Part shown: positions 55,613-64,000 of the stretch, in pieces
Numbering within the stretch: the first letter of the stretch is position 1
How the letters are laid out: the number at the start of each line of letters is the position of its first letter
NCBI GenBank assembly: GCA_965230795.1
Contig: OZ246020.1
Span: 2,542,001 to 2,606,000, forward strand
Direction of reading: 5' to 3'
DNA: 64,000 nucleotides
From: PZPK01 sp965230795
GTDB taxonomy: Bacteria; Pseudomonadota; Gammaproteobacteria; Pseudomonadales; Oleiphilaceae
Translations under genes and position numbers: made by a program
Notes under the pieces: model-generated
What the model saw: the letters and a program-made list of their open reading frames with translations, nothing else
What the model was told of the DNA's origin: nothing
Database searches by the model: none

Positions 55613-58600
55613 CTAGGCTTCTGCCAGCGCCGCTGCTTCATCCACATCTACCGAAACGAGTCTCGAGACACCAGGCTCGTGCATGGTCACACCCATTAGC
55701 TGGTCAGCTTTTTCCATCGACACTTTATTGTGCGAAATATAGATAAACTGAACATTCGCCGACATCTCTTTGACCATATTGGCGAAGCGTCCGACATTGG
55801 CATCATCCAACGGAGCATCGACTTCATCCAGCATACAGAAGGGCGCGGGATTGAGCTCAAAGATAGCGAAGATCAGGGCGATTGCAGTAAGGGCTTTTTC
55901 CCCGCCGGACAATAAATGAATGGTCGCATTTTTCTTTCCCGGCGGGCGAGCTATGATCATTACGCCAGTTTCCAGCAAATCATCATCAGTCAGTTCAAGG
56001 TGCGCACTGCCACCACCAAATATCTTCGGAAACAAACGCTGCAAGCCATCATTGACCTGATCATAGGTTTCCTTAAATCGTGCTCGCGTTTCCTTATCAA
56101 TCTTCTTGATTGCCCCCATGAGCGTCTCCAAGGCTTCCGTCAGATCTTCATGCTGGGCATCCAAATATTCCTTGCGCTGGCTCTGACTCTCATACTCATC
56201 TATAGCAGCGAGGTTAATAGCCCCCAAACGCTGAATTTTTACTGCCAGTTTTTCCTGGGTTTCTCTTAATGCCGATTCAGTAAGTTCCTCTGTCAATGCA
56301 TCAAGCAAGCTATCGAGTTCAAAGTCATCCGCTCGGATGGCCTCCAGCTTGGCTTTACGATTGATCTCCAGCGCTTGCATTTCCATGCGCAAACGCTCGA
56401 GTTGTGAACGTTTATCCTGGATGATGTTTTCCTTGTTGGAACGATCAGACTCTGCATCTCGCAATGCAATCGCCACGTTTTCCATCTCGCGCCTGGCTTG
56501 CGATAGTTTTTCCTCATCGAGCAAGCGGGCGTCGAGTAAACCTTCCAGTGTCTGCTCCATATCCAGCAGGTCATCCTCATCGACTCTCTCGCTTGAATCG
56601 ATCGCTCGAATCCTGGCCTGTGTCTGACTCAACTCTTCACGGAGTCGAAGGACAGATTGATCTAAAAGATTCTTCTGATTCTGTTCCTGTTGAAAAGACA
56701 TCTGTAACTGGTGCGCGCGGTTTTGAGATTCTCTTGCCGCCGTCCGAACCTGGTCCAGTTCCCGCTCAATATTTTCCCTTTGCAGCAAGCGCTTGTCCTT
56801 TTCGTCAGTCAGCTGCTCTAATTCCTCAAGTGCCTCTTGCCATCGCTCCCGAGCAGATTGAATCGCCTCCTGCTCCACCTCTTCATTGAGAGATAGTTCC
56901 TGCAGATCTTCATCATTACGTCGCACCCGTAATGCAAACTGTTCAATTTTGGCTTTCCGCGCAGAATACTCAGAGCTAAGCGCCTGATTCTGTTTTTCTT
57001 TTTCTCTGAGGATTCGGGATTGTTCCTGAAGCTGGCTATCAAGATGATTGATAGCTTGTTTAGCATCGCTTATCTGTTTTTCCAGCTCATCCACCGCATC
57101 TTCCAGCTCCGGAATACCCTCCTCCAGATCGGAAATCTGTTTGTTGCGTGCGACATAGCCCGCCTCATCATCGCTGGGCCGGTAGTAGCTTATCCAGCTT
57201 TTACCAAGCCAGGTACCGTCCCTGAGAATAATTGACTCGTGAGGAGCCAGGTCATGGCGAATCTGACGCGCCGCGTCCATAGAGTCAGCGACGCGAATGG
57301 TCGACAGATATCCTGTCAAAGCACCTGCGCCTGACACCCACTCTGCAATGGTGCCCGCCGTTGGATTCTCAGATTCCGCAGAGGGGCTTGAGGTCATCAT
57401 TGTCAGACTATTAGCTAGTGAACCAAGCGCCTCGCTACCCAACTCATACTGCTCGGCACCATTTTGCGCCAGAATGGCACCTCGCCAGGGTTTTAACACA
57501 TGCTCCGCAGCCTGTTCCCAACCTCCCTGAACCTCAATCACCTCTGCCAGGCGTTCAACCTGTGACCAACCATGTTGGCCAAGCCATTTATCCTCTTCCT
57601 CTTTGCTTCGCCCCAAAGCTGCAGCCTGAAGCGTTTTAAGGGAAGCCAGCACAGCCTTGCTTTCAGCCACTTCACGGACACGCTGGTTACGTTGGCTCAT
57701 CAAATTTTCCGCTTCGTCTCGCAAAGCGTTAAGGCTTCCCCGATCCGCATCAATCTGGAGCTGAATATCGGCTTGCTGCACCTCCAACTCCTGAATTTGT
57801 TCCGCAAGCTCCTGTATACCTTCCTGACTACCCTGACCTTTCAGCTCTTCTTTTTCAGCCTGCAAACGCTGCTTTCTCTCCCCCATATTCCGCAATGCAG
57901 TTTCCGAACTCTGCATTGCACGCTGCTCCACCTCAGCGGTTTGGCGAATATCAGAGGAACGCTGGTTAAACTGATCCCAAGCTGCCTGCCAATCCTTCAT
58001 AGCCGCTTCACTTTGCTGCAGTTTCTCATGGTGTTGCTCCGACTGATCCAGAGCTTCCTCAACCTCGGGAGACATGGTTTCGAGCTTTTCCTCAACCAAT
58101 ACCAGCTTTTCTTCCTCTTCACCTATCCGCTGGTTAAGTATGTCGTTCTGGCTTGTTAGCTGAGCAATCTCTTTGTCCTGCTGAATCAGCCTTTCCTTGT
58201 GGAATTTAATTTGCTGTTCTAGCTTCGCAATTTCAGCGCCTGCCTCGTAATACTTCGCCTGAACCCGATTAAACGCCTCCTGTTTTTCTTCCAACCCGAG
58301 ACGCGCTTCTTCAATCATGCTTTGATTCGACGTTTTATCCTGGACAGCTTTTTCTATCTCCAATTCCAGCCCGCGAATCAATCGACCTTTTTCTGTCGCC
58401 TGAGAGTCGTAATCCTGCCATGCCAAAGTATTCAACAGAGCGTTGTTGTATCTTTCTTCCTTTTTATACTCAGCAAACTTTTCAGCCGCATTGGCTTGTC
58501 GCTTCAGGTGTTGAAGCTGCTTGCCTAACTCATCTCGAATATCAGACAGGCGTTCAAGGTTTTCCTGGGTCCGGCGCATGCGGTTTTCGGTTTCCCGTCT

Positions 58601-59128
58601 CCGCTCCTTGTACTTGGAAATACCTGCTGCTTCTTCAAGATACACTCGCAGCTCTTCAGGTTTGGACTCGATCAGGCGCGCGATCATGCCCTGTTCGATA
58701 ATGGCGTAACTGCGGGGTCCCATCCCCGTACCAAGAAAAATATCGGTGACGTCGCGCCGCCGACACTTTGATCCGTTCAGGTAATATTGCGAGACACCTT
58801 CCCGCGTCACCTTGCGCTTGATGGAAATCTCAGTGAACGCAGCATGCTCACCGCTGAGTTTGCCGTCACTGTTATCGAAAAGAAGCTCGATCGACGCCTG
58901 CCCAACAGGCTGACGGGCCGTCGAACCGTTGAAGATGACATCCGTCATGGACTCTCCGCGTAAATTCTTCGCAGAGCTCTCACCCATCACCCACCTTACC
59001 GCGTCAATAATATTGGACTTGCCACAACCGTTGGGGCCGACTATCGCTGTCATATTGCTCGGAAACGGAACCGTGGTGGCATCAACAAATGATTTAAAAC
59101 CGGCCAACTTGATGGATTTCAGGCGCAT
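55613..59128 (-). CDS. smc: Chromosome segregation ATPase SMC
   Basis: Condensin ATPase of 1171 residues organising the chromosome. Walker A is GPNGCGKSN (about 32-40), and the N-terminal head is complete (KLAGFKSFVDATTVPFP start). Two very long coiled coils flank a hinge at about 520-660, which includes GGWEQAAEHVLKPWRG. The C-terminal head has the signature LSGGEKALTAIALIFAI and the Walker B FCMLDEVDAPLDDANV. Length is typical. The kleisin partners scpA and scpB are not in the window. It is separated from zipA by 289 bases, which hold no clear gene. Confidence 0.97.
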   Translation of the reverse strand: MRLKSIKLAGFKSFVDATTVPFPSNMTAIVGPNGCGKSNIIDAVRWVMGESSAKNLRGESMTDVIFNGSTARQPVGQASIELLFDNSDGKLSGEHAAFTEISIKRKVTREGVSQYYLNGSKCRRRDVTDIFLGTGMGPRSYAIIEQGMIARLIESKPEELRVYLEEAAGISKYKERRRETENRMRRTQENLERLSDIRDELGKQLQHLKRQANAAEKFAEYKKEERYNNALLNTLAWQDYDSQATEKGRLIRGLELEIEKAVQDKTSNQSMIEEARLGLEEKQEAFNRVQAKYYEAGAEIAKLEQQIKFHKERLIQQDKEIAQLTSQNDILNQRIGEEEEKLVLVEEKLETMSPEVEEALDQSEQHHEKLQQSEAAMKDWQAAWDQFNQRSSDIRQTAEVEQRAMQSSETALRNMGERKQRLQAEKEELKGQGSQEGIQELAEQIQELEVQQADIQLQIDADRGSLNALRDEAENLMSQRNQRVREVAESKAVLASLKTLQAAALGRSKEEEDKWLGQHGWSQVERLAEVIEVQGGWEQAAEHVLKPWRGAILAQNGAEQYELGSEALGSLANSLTMMTSSPSAESENPTAGTIAEWVSGAGALTGYLSTIRVADSMDAARQIRHDLAPHESIILRDGTWLGKSWISYYRPSDDEAGYVARNKQISDLEEGIPELEDAVDELEKQISDAKQAINHLDSQLQEQSRILREKEKQNQALSSEYSARKAKIEQFALRVRRNDEDLQELSLNEEVEQEAIQSARERWQEALEELEQLTDEKDKRLLQRENIERELDQVRTAARESQNRAHQLQMSFQQEQNQKNLLDQSVLRLREELSQTQARIRAIDSSERVDEDDLLDMEQTLEGLLDARLLDEEKLSQARREMENVAIALRDAESDRSNKENIIQDKRSQLERLRMEMQALEINRKAKLEAIRADDFELDSLLDALTEELTESALRETQEKLAVKIQRLGAINLAAIDEYESQSQRKEYLDAQHEDLTEALETLMGAIKKIDKETRARFKETYDQVNDGLQRLFPKIFGGGSAHLELTDDDLLETGVMIIARPPGKKNATIHLLSGGEKALTAIALIFAIFELNPAPFCMLDEVDAPLDDANVGRFANMVKEMSANVQFIYISHNKVSMEKADQLMGVTMHEPGVSRLVSVDVDEAAALAEA

Positions 59129-59507
59129 GAATACTTCTCTGTGTTAATGAAAGCCTTTTGATTCAGGTCTTATTGTGTGAGCGATGTCCATTAGGAGCGG
59201 GGAACCCCTGAGTAAAGGGCACATTATTACCGCAGGTAATCAAATTATCCAGAGCGTATCCACCGATGAGCAACGAATACGGCAAGAAACGGGTAATCGC
59301 CCGGATCAGCGTCATAGTTTTGTCAAACACCCCAAAACTCAAGATAGAAACGGCGACATTTTTCCGTCACAAAGCACCCCTTCACAATGAATCCGATCAC
59401 AAACTCAATACTTCTTAACTGATATTTAAGGAATTTTTAAAACTGGCTCGATATTCGCTTAAATCACTCCAACTTAACAGATATTGCCTCTTAAGCAGGA
59501 GTCAAAA
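59129..59507 (+). other. Spacer between smc and the diguanylate cyclase gene
   Basis: Divergent control region of 379 bases. A 68-codon frame at 59184-59390 has no good ribosome-binding site or recognisable motif, so I do not call it. Near the cyclase end is a candidate sigma-54 site. No tRNA or other RNA gene was seen. Confidence 0.6.
59444..59459 (+). promoter_or_regulatory. Candidate sigma-54 (-24/-12) promoter for the diguanylate cyclase gene
   Basis: TGGCTCG-ATAT-TCGCT keeps the invariant GG and GC dinucleotides separated by ten bases and matches most of TGGCACG-N4-TTGCW. It would start transcription near 59470, about 38 bases before the ATG. One such match can arise by chance. Confidence 0.3.
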
Positions 59508-60470
59508 ATGAGCCGTAACGACAAAAATGCCCGCACGATCGATTTCAATCGGGCGAAAATCGTATCGACCTACAAAGATCTGAACCGTCTGATCACTGAT
59601 AATAACGACATCATTTCTCGTATGACCAGACGCCTGCAAACCACGCTCAACGCTTCAGATATTGTCCGCATGTTTGCAGAAGAGGTCGCCAATGTCGTTG
59701 ACTATGACCAGTTTGTATACGAGTCCCAGGAATACATGACCATCAAGCTGGGTGACAAGTCAGGCGCGCACTCCTGCCAGTACAACCTGACCCTGGACGA
59801 CACGAGCCTTGGGGCCATCAAGTTTTCACGCAAAAAACGCTTTCTGGAAGAAGAGCTTGCCATCATTGAGCGACTCGCCAGTACGCTTGTATTTCCCTTG
59901 CGTAATGCTCGCATGTATCACTCTGCCCTGCAGTCAGCACTGCGCGATGAACTCACAGGATGCGGAAACAAGCGCGCATTGGACGCCAGCCTCCATCGCG
60001 AAGCGGAGCTGTCACTGCGTCACGATACGCCACTGTCTGTCATGATGATCGATGCCGATCACTTCAAGAAAATTAATGATGTGCACGGCCACATCGCCGG
60101 AGACTACGTACTGAGGGAACTCGCTTCGACCATTAAGCAATGCGCGAGACAAAGCGACTTGTGTTTTCGCTACGGCGGTGAAGAATTCTTGCTCATCCTT
60201 GACGACACAGACAACGCCCAAGCCTTCCAGGTGGCAGAACGGATTCGGGCGGCAGTTGAAAGCCACGTTTTCACATACAACGGAAAAATATTGCCGGTAA
60301 CCATCAGCGTTGGCACGGCAACATTTAATGTTGAAGAAACCCTGGAACAATTGAAAGATCGCGCAGACAGTGCTCTCTACACAGCCAAACAACAGGGAAG
60401 AAACAGAACCGTCTGCGCCGAAACATCTATAAACGAGCAACACCCTGCAGAAGCGGCGCAGAGCATTTAA
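59508..60470 (+). CDS. Diguanylate cyclase (GAF-like N-terminus, GGEEF)
   Basis: Makes the second messenger c-di-GMP from two GTP. The ATG at 59508 has AGGAG 6 bases upstream (frame open from a TTG at 59484), giving 320 residues. The first 150 residues look like a divergent GAF-type sensor (SDIVRMFAEEVANVVDYDQFVYES). The GGDEF domain has DELTGCGNKRALD, MIDADHFKKIND, the active site GGEEF at 223-227 and, exactly five residues before it, an intact RxxD inhibitory site (RQSD 214-217). It should therefore be active and product-inhibited. It has no membrane segment. It is convergent with rluB. Confidence 0.93.
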   Translation: MSRNDKNARTIDFNRAKIVSTYKDLNRLITDNNDIISRMTRRLQTTLNASDIVRMFAEEVANVVDYDQFVYESQEYMTIKLGDKSGAHSCQYNLTLDDTSLGAIKFSRKKRFLEEELAIIERLASTLVFPLRNARMYHSALQSALRDELTGCGNKRALDASLHREAELSLRHDTPLSVMMIDADHFKKINDVHGHIAGDYVLRELASTIKQCARQSDLCFRYGGEEFLLILDDTDNAQAFQVAERIRAAVESHVFTYNGKILPVTISVGTATFNVEETLEQLKDRADSALYTAKQQGRNRTVCAETSINEQHPAEAAQSI

Positions 60471-60510
60471 TCGCTGGTTTCGACCCGAACGACACGCCCT
60501 TTATCAAGGG

Positions 60511-61395
60511 CTAACTTCGCCTCTTGGGTCCGTTTTTCGCCTGACGCCGCCCCGGCCTGCCCACCGGTTTTCGCAATGAGCGTTTTCGCCTGCGATCATC
60601 AGACTTAAGTTGCTGTGTGGTTTTCTGCTTGGTCTTGATGGGATTCAGCCCGACCAATCCCCTGAGATCATTGACTTCCTTGTTATTTAACTCTTCCCAA
60701 GCGCCCACTTTTAGCCGACTGGGAAGGAAAATGCAGCCGTATCGAACCCGTTTTAAGCGACTCACCTGGACATCCTGAGATTCCCATAGTCGCCGAACCT
60801 CTCGATTTTTCCCTTCCATCAACACAACATGGAACCACTGATTCCGACCTTCACCACCAAAGGGCTGTATATCTGTAAATCGTGCCACTCCATCTTCCAG
60901 CAACACGCCTTCCTTGAGTCGTTGGATCATAGCCTCATCAACTTCGCCGCGAATACGAACCGCATATTCGCGATCCACATTGTACGACGGATGCATCAGG
61001 CGATTTGCCAATTCGCCATCAGTGGTCAGCAGCAATAACCCGGAAGTATTGATATCCAGACGCCCCACTGATATCCAGCGCTGTTTTTCGAGCTTCGGCA
61101 AAGCATCAAATACCGTTGGACGACCTTCCGGATCAGATCTGGAACAAACAACACCCTCGGGTTTACTGTATACAATCACCCGATAATCCAGCTCTTTGGC
61201 CTCGGGCAATTTGACAGGCTTGCCATCAAGCAAAACGCGGTCACCAGGACTAACGCGCGCACCTAACTCAACCCTTTGACCGTTGACAGACACCCGCCCT
61301 TCTGCGATCCAGCGCTCTACCTCACGGCGAGACGCGACGCCTGCCTGCGCCAACACTTTCTGAACACGCTCACCTTGCTGATTTGATTGGGTCAT
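60511..61395 (-). CDS. rluB: 23S rRNA pseudouridine(2605) synthase RluB
   Basis: Isomerises a uridine in helix 89 of 23S rRNA. Residues 8-70 form an S4 RNA-binding domain (VQKVLAQAGVASRREVERWI). The catalytic Asp is in VGRLDINTSGLLLLTTDG, followed by LMHPSYNVDREYAVR. The C-terminal 50 residues are a strongly basic tail (KRRSLRKPVGRPGRRQAKNG), as is common for RluB in this group. It is 12 bases after thrH, so probably cotranscribed. Confidence 0.93.
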   Translation of the reverse strand: MTQSNQQGERVQKVLAQAGVASRREVERWIAEGRVSVNGQRVELGARVSPGDRVLLDGKPVKLPEAKELDYRVIVYSKPEGVVCSRSDPEGRPTVFDALPKLEKQRWISVGRLDINTSGLLLLTTDGELANRLMHPSYNVDREYAVRIRGEVDEAMIQRLKEGVLLEDGVARFTDIQPFGGEGRNQWFHVVLMEGKNREVRRLWESQDVQVSRLKRVRYGCIFLPSRLKVGAWEELNNKEVNDLRGLVGLNPIKTKQKTTQQLKSDDRRRKRSLRKPVGRPGRRQAKNGPKRRS

Positions 61396-61407
61396 GTTTA
61401 TCCAGGA

Positions 61408-62022
61408 CTAGGCTGACTGGGTCAGACTGGCTTTCAGAATTTCCTGCTTTAGGTCATCGTATGTATGCACGGCAGGAAACTGAGGAAACTCATCGATTAC
61501 ATTTTGTGGTGATTTGAACAGAATACCCGCCTCAGCCTGCTTAAGCATGGTGGTATCGTTGTAGGAATCGCCCGCTGCAATCACGCGGTAGTTGAGTAAC
61601 TGAAATGCTCGTACTGATTGACGTTTCGGGTCTCGCTGACGAAGCAGATAGTTGGTAATTTGCCCGTTATCAGCGACTTCCAGCTTATGGCAAAACAAAG
61701 TGGGATAACCAAGCTTGGCCATCAATGGCATCCCAAACTCATAAAAGGTGTCTGAGAGTATCACCACCTGAAACCTGGGCCCCAGCCACTCAACAAACTC
61801 TTTTGCTCCGGGAAGCGGATCCAGGGTCGCGATCACTTCCTGAATTTCATTCAAGCCATATCCGTTTTCATCAAGAATACGCAGACGCTGTTGCATGAGT
61901 TCATCGTAATCGGGAATATCACGAGTTGTCGCCTTGAGCGATTCAATACCGGTTTTTTCGGCAAAAGCAATCCATATTTCGGGAATCAACACCCCTTCAA
62001 GGTCAAGACAGACTAGCTCCAC
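61408..62022 (-). CDS. thrH: ThrH: phosphoserine/homoserine phosphotransferase-like HAD enzyme
   Basis: HAD-superfamily phosphatase that can move phosphate from phosphoserine to homoserine. I take the GTG at 62022 as start: TTGGAG lies 6 bases upstream, and the encoded ELVCLDLEGVLIPEIW then matches the family N-terminus. The TTG at 62034 would be part of that ribosome-binding site. HAD motifs: DLEGV (nucleophile Asp), ILSDTFYEF, and AGDSYNDTTML. Length is 204 residues. It sits divergently from cysH, as in Pseudomonas. Confidence 0.94.
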   Translation of the reverse strand: MELVCLDLEGVLIPEIWIAFAEKTGIESLKATTRDIPDYDELMQQRLRILDENGYGLNEIQEVIATLDPLPGAKEFVEWLGPRFQVVILSDTFYEFGMPLMAKLGYPTLFCHKLEVADNGQITNYLLRQRDPKRQSVRAFQLLNYRVIAAGDSYNDTTMLKQAEAGILFKSPQNVIDEFPQFPAVHTYDDLKQEILKASLTQSA

Positions 62023-62165
62023 GATATTCTCCAAATAGCAGTGATAAAAAGCGCGGTCATTCTAACGAAATCGACCAGGCTTGCATATTGCAAAATGTGC
62101 TTTAGACTCCGCGCAGCAGATAATCTAGAATTTCCGAAGATCGCTTATCAGGATTCAATACGCTC

Positions 62166-62909
62166 ATGACCAGCAGCCAAGCACCTTTCGACACCTCAGA
62201 AGCCAATATCGCGAAACTGAATGCAGAATTAAGCCAGCAGTCACCCCGCCAGATCTTGAAATTCGCCCTGTCCCACTTTGACAACATTTCGATTTCATTT
62301 AGCGGTGCAGAAGATGTTGCCTTGATCGAGATGTCTCATAAACTGGTTGAAAACCTCCAGGTATTCTCGCTGGACACAGGACGCCTGCACCCGGAAACCT
62401 ATCGGTTTATTGACCAGGTACGTGAGCACTACAAGATAGATATCGACATCATGAGTCCTGACGCCGAGAAGCTACAGGCGTTTACCAAAGCAAAAGGCCT
62501 GTTCAGCTTTTACCAGGACGGACACAAGGAATGTTGCGGCATCCGAAAAGTGGAACCACTCAAACGCAAGCTGGCAACCCTGGAAGCATGGATTTCCGGC
62601 CAGCGAAAGGATCAAAGCCCCAGCACCCGTAGCGAAGTCGCCGTCATTGAGATCGATGAAGGCAACTCAACTGCCGAGCACAAGTTGATTAAATTCAACC
62701 CTCTTGCAAACTGGTCATCAAAGGAAGTATGGGATTACATTCGACTATCAGAAGTTCCATACAACCCCCTGCACGAAAGAGGCTTTATCAGTATTGGCTG
62801 TGAGCCCTGCACAAGCCCCGTGCTGCCTAACCAACATGAACGCGAGGGCCGCTGGTGGTGGGAAGAGGAAACCCAAAAAGAATGTGGGCTGCACCTGACT
62901 GAAAAATAG
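62166..62909 (+). CDS. cysH: Phosphoadenylyl/adenylyl-sulfate reductase CysH
   Basis: Reduces activated sulfate to sulfite in assimilation. It has 247 residues. The substrate loop is FSGAEDVALIEM. Both cysteine pairs, CCGIRKVEP and CEPC near the C-terminus, are present and would bind a [4Fe-4S] cluster, indicating the adenylyl-sulfate (APS) type rather than the E. coli PAPS type. The catalytic Cys is expected in the extreme C-terminal ECGLH segment. It is adjacent to its regulator gene cysB, convergent. Confidence 0.94.
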   Translation: MTSSQAPFDTSEANIAKLNAELSQQSPRQILKFALSHFDNISISFSGAEDVALIEMSHKLVENLQVFSLDTGRLHPETYRFIDQVREHYKIDIDIMSPDAEKLQAFTKAKGLFSFYQDGHKECCGIRKVEPLKRKLATLEAWISGQRKDQSPSTRSEVAVIEIDEGNSTAEHKLIKFNPLANWSSKEVWDYIRLSEVPYNPLHERGFISIGCEPCTSPVLPNQHEREGRWWWEEETQKECGLHLTEK

Positions 62910-62928
62910 CGAGCTTGCAACTCCAGCT

Positions 62929-63906
62929 TTACAAGGCCGGCAAGCTCAATGTATCGAACAGCTCCTGGGTATCGAGTCGGTGTGTATGGCGATAGTAGGC
63001 CTCATCAACCACTTCTTTGGTGAGGTGCGGGGCAAATTGCTGCAAAAAGTCATACATAAAACCCCGCATGAACGTACCTTTTCGAAATCCTATATTGGTA
63101 ATACTGCGCGCAAACAGGTTGTCTGCCTTGATTGCCACCAGGTCAGCATCCTTATCCGGATCGTAGGCCATGGACGCTACAATACCTATCCCTAACCCAA
63201 GCTTTACATAGGTTTTGATCACATCTGCATCCGAAGCGGTAAACACGATATTGGGCGATAAGTCAGCTTCAGCAAAGGCTTCATCCAGCTTGGAACGTCC
63301 GGTAAAACCCTTGATATAGGTAACAATGGGGTATTCGGCTAGCTTGGCAAGCGTCAATTCGTTCGCGCTTGCCAAGGGATGCCCTTTTGGAACGATGATC
63401 AGACGGTTCCAGGAATAACAAGGCATCATGATCAGATCCGAGTGAAACTCCAATGCCTCCGTGGCGATAGCAAAATCGACCGTGCCATCAGAGGCCATTT
63501 CAGAAATTTGAGCGGGTGTTCCCTGGTGCATGTGCAGCGATACGTCTGGATATCCTTCCATAAAACGGTTAATCACCGATGGCAGAACATATCGCGCCTG
63601 GGTATGCGTAGTGGCAATGCTCAGATCACCCTTTTGCTCGTTGTTAAATTCCTGAGCAATTTTTTTGATGCTCTCTACCTGACTGAGAATATCGCCGACA
63701 ACTTTCAGTATCGACTCTCCGGCTGGAGTAATTCGGGTCAGATGTTTTCCGCTGCGAGAGAATACTTCAACACCCAGCTCGTCTTCGAGTAAGCGAATCT
63801 GTTTACTAATACCTGGTTGGGAGGTGTACAAACTCTGCGCCGTAGCCGAAACGTTCAACTCATGGTGCGCCACTTCCCAGATGTAACGGAGCTGTTGTAG
63901 CTTCAT
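62929..63906 (-). CDS. cysB: LysR-family sulfur regulator CysB
   Basis: Activator of cysteine biosynthesis genes, responding to acetylserine. It is 325 residues, the CysB length. The N-terminal helix-turn-helix (LNVSATAQSLYTSQPGISKQIRLLEDELG) is nearly the consensus for this regulator. The effector domain has ATTHTQARYVLP and a full-length C-terminus. GGGGGA precedes the ATG. It is beside cysH, which it should control together with its own gene. The first 94 bases upstream are AT-rich (a TATAAT read on - at 63951-63956). Confidence 0.95.
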   Translation of the reverse strand: MKLQQLRYIWEVAHHELNVSATAQSLYTSQPGISKQIRLLEDELGVEVFSRSGKHLTRITPAGESILKVVGDILSQVESIKKIAQEFNNEQKGDLSIATTHTQARYVLPSVINRFMEGYPDVSLHMHQGTPAQISEMASDGTVDFAIATEALEFHSDLIMMPCYSWNRLIIVPKGHPLASANELTLAKLAEYPIVTYIKGFTGRSKLDEAFAEADLSPNIVFTASDADVIKTYVKLGLGIGIVASMAYDPDKDADLVAIKADNLFARSITNIGFRKGTFMRGFMYDFLQQFAPHLTKEVVDEAYYRHTHRLDTQELFDTLSLPAL

Positions 63907-64000
63907 ATTATTATTTCCCCCATCCGCGACATAAAACTAAAAAGCATAAAATTATAATTAATTATTCTTTTTAGAAATAACTTAGTTTCGCTATAGTAAC

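Noticed and set aside
59184..59390. 68-codon open frame between smc and the diguanylate cyclase gene
   Set aside because: No convincing ribosome-binding site, low-complexity polar sequence and no family resemblance; it overlaps a likely control region.
60496..60511. Hairpin GCCCTT-N4-AAGGGC between the diguanylate cyclase and rluB genes
   Set aside because: Only 6 bp with no T-run, and it touches the rluB stop codon; too weak to call a terminator.
62911..62947. Inverted repeat GAGCTTGC / GCAAGCTC between cysH and cysB
   Set aside because: 8-bp stem with a 21-base loop, no T-run, and it runs into cysB coding sequence.

Overview
The window is 64 kb of chromosome from a Gram-negative gammaproteobacterium, most likely a marine member of the Pseudomonadales or a close relative (Alcanivorax/Ketobacter-type). 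This is inferred from gene content and gene order. There is a full Na+-translocating NADH:quinone reductase operon followed by apbE, nqrM and sthA, with a long-type gap gene next to it. The pairs and trios dusA-tal, smc-zipA-ligA and cysB/cysH/thrH also sit together as in Pseudomonas. I see no rRNA, tRNA, insertion sequence, prophage, integrase or CRISPR array, so the region reads as core chromosome with several lineage-specific genes.

Layout. 0-2 kb: 3' part of a cytochrome P450, a shared terminator, and an NAD-dependent epimerase. 2-5 kb: a molybdopterin oxidoreductase that forms an operon with the epimerase, then a beta carbonic anhydrase. 5-10 kb: envelope and regulatory genes (DUF3015, DUF4105/Lnb-type outer-membrane protein, lipoprotein hydrolase, CheX-like protein, FabR). 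10-12 kb: an FG-GAP propeller lipoprotein. 12-16 kb: dusA, tal, a TerB-like gene and a glycerophosphodiesterase, the last three translationally coupled. 15.9-31.8 kb: one gene of about 5,300 codons for a giant acidic lipoprotein filled with calcium-binding thrombospondin-type-3 and EF-hand-like repeats. 32-40.7 kb: the nqrABCDEF-apbE-nqrM-sthA respiratory and redox block. 41-42.6 kb: gap. 42.8-46 kb: a compact signalling operon (membrane-anchored receiver, receiver-TPR protein, soluble histidine kinase). 46-46.8 kb: a protein joining an MshEN-like c-di-GMP-binding module to an apparent export signal. 47-49.7 kb: ppiA-type cyclophilin and mnmC. 49.7-52.3 kb: another large propeller lipoprotein. 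52.4-59.1 kb: ligA, zipA, smc. 59.5-64 kb: diguanylate cyclase, rluB, thrH, cysH, cysB.

How it fits together. The nqr block makes a sodium-motive force from NADH; ApbE and NqrM mature that enzyme, and SthA and Gap supply or balance NAD(P)H. Three large lipoproteins (10-12, 16-32 and 50-52 kb) suggest heavy investment in a surface or periplasmic calcium-dependent layer. The signalling operon, the MshEN-like protein and the GGDEF cyclase point to phosphorelay and c-di-GMP control.

The least ordinary items are: the giant lipoprotein with its duplicated propeller cassettes and EF-hand-loop arrays; the MshEN-signal-exported-domain protein; and the receiver-TPR gene, whose receiver domain can only be complete if translation starts at a CTG codon just after the preceding gene's stop.
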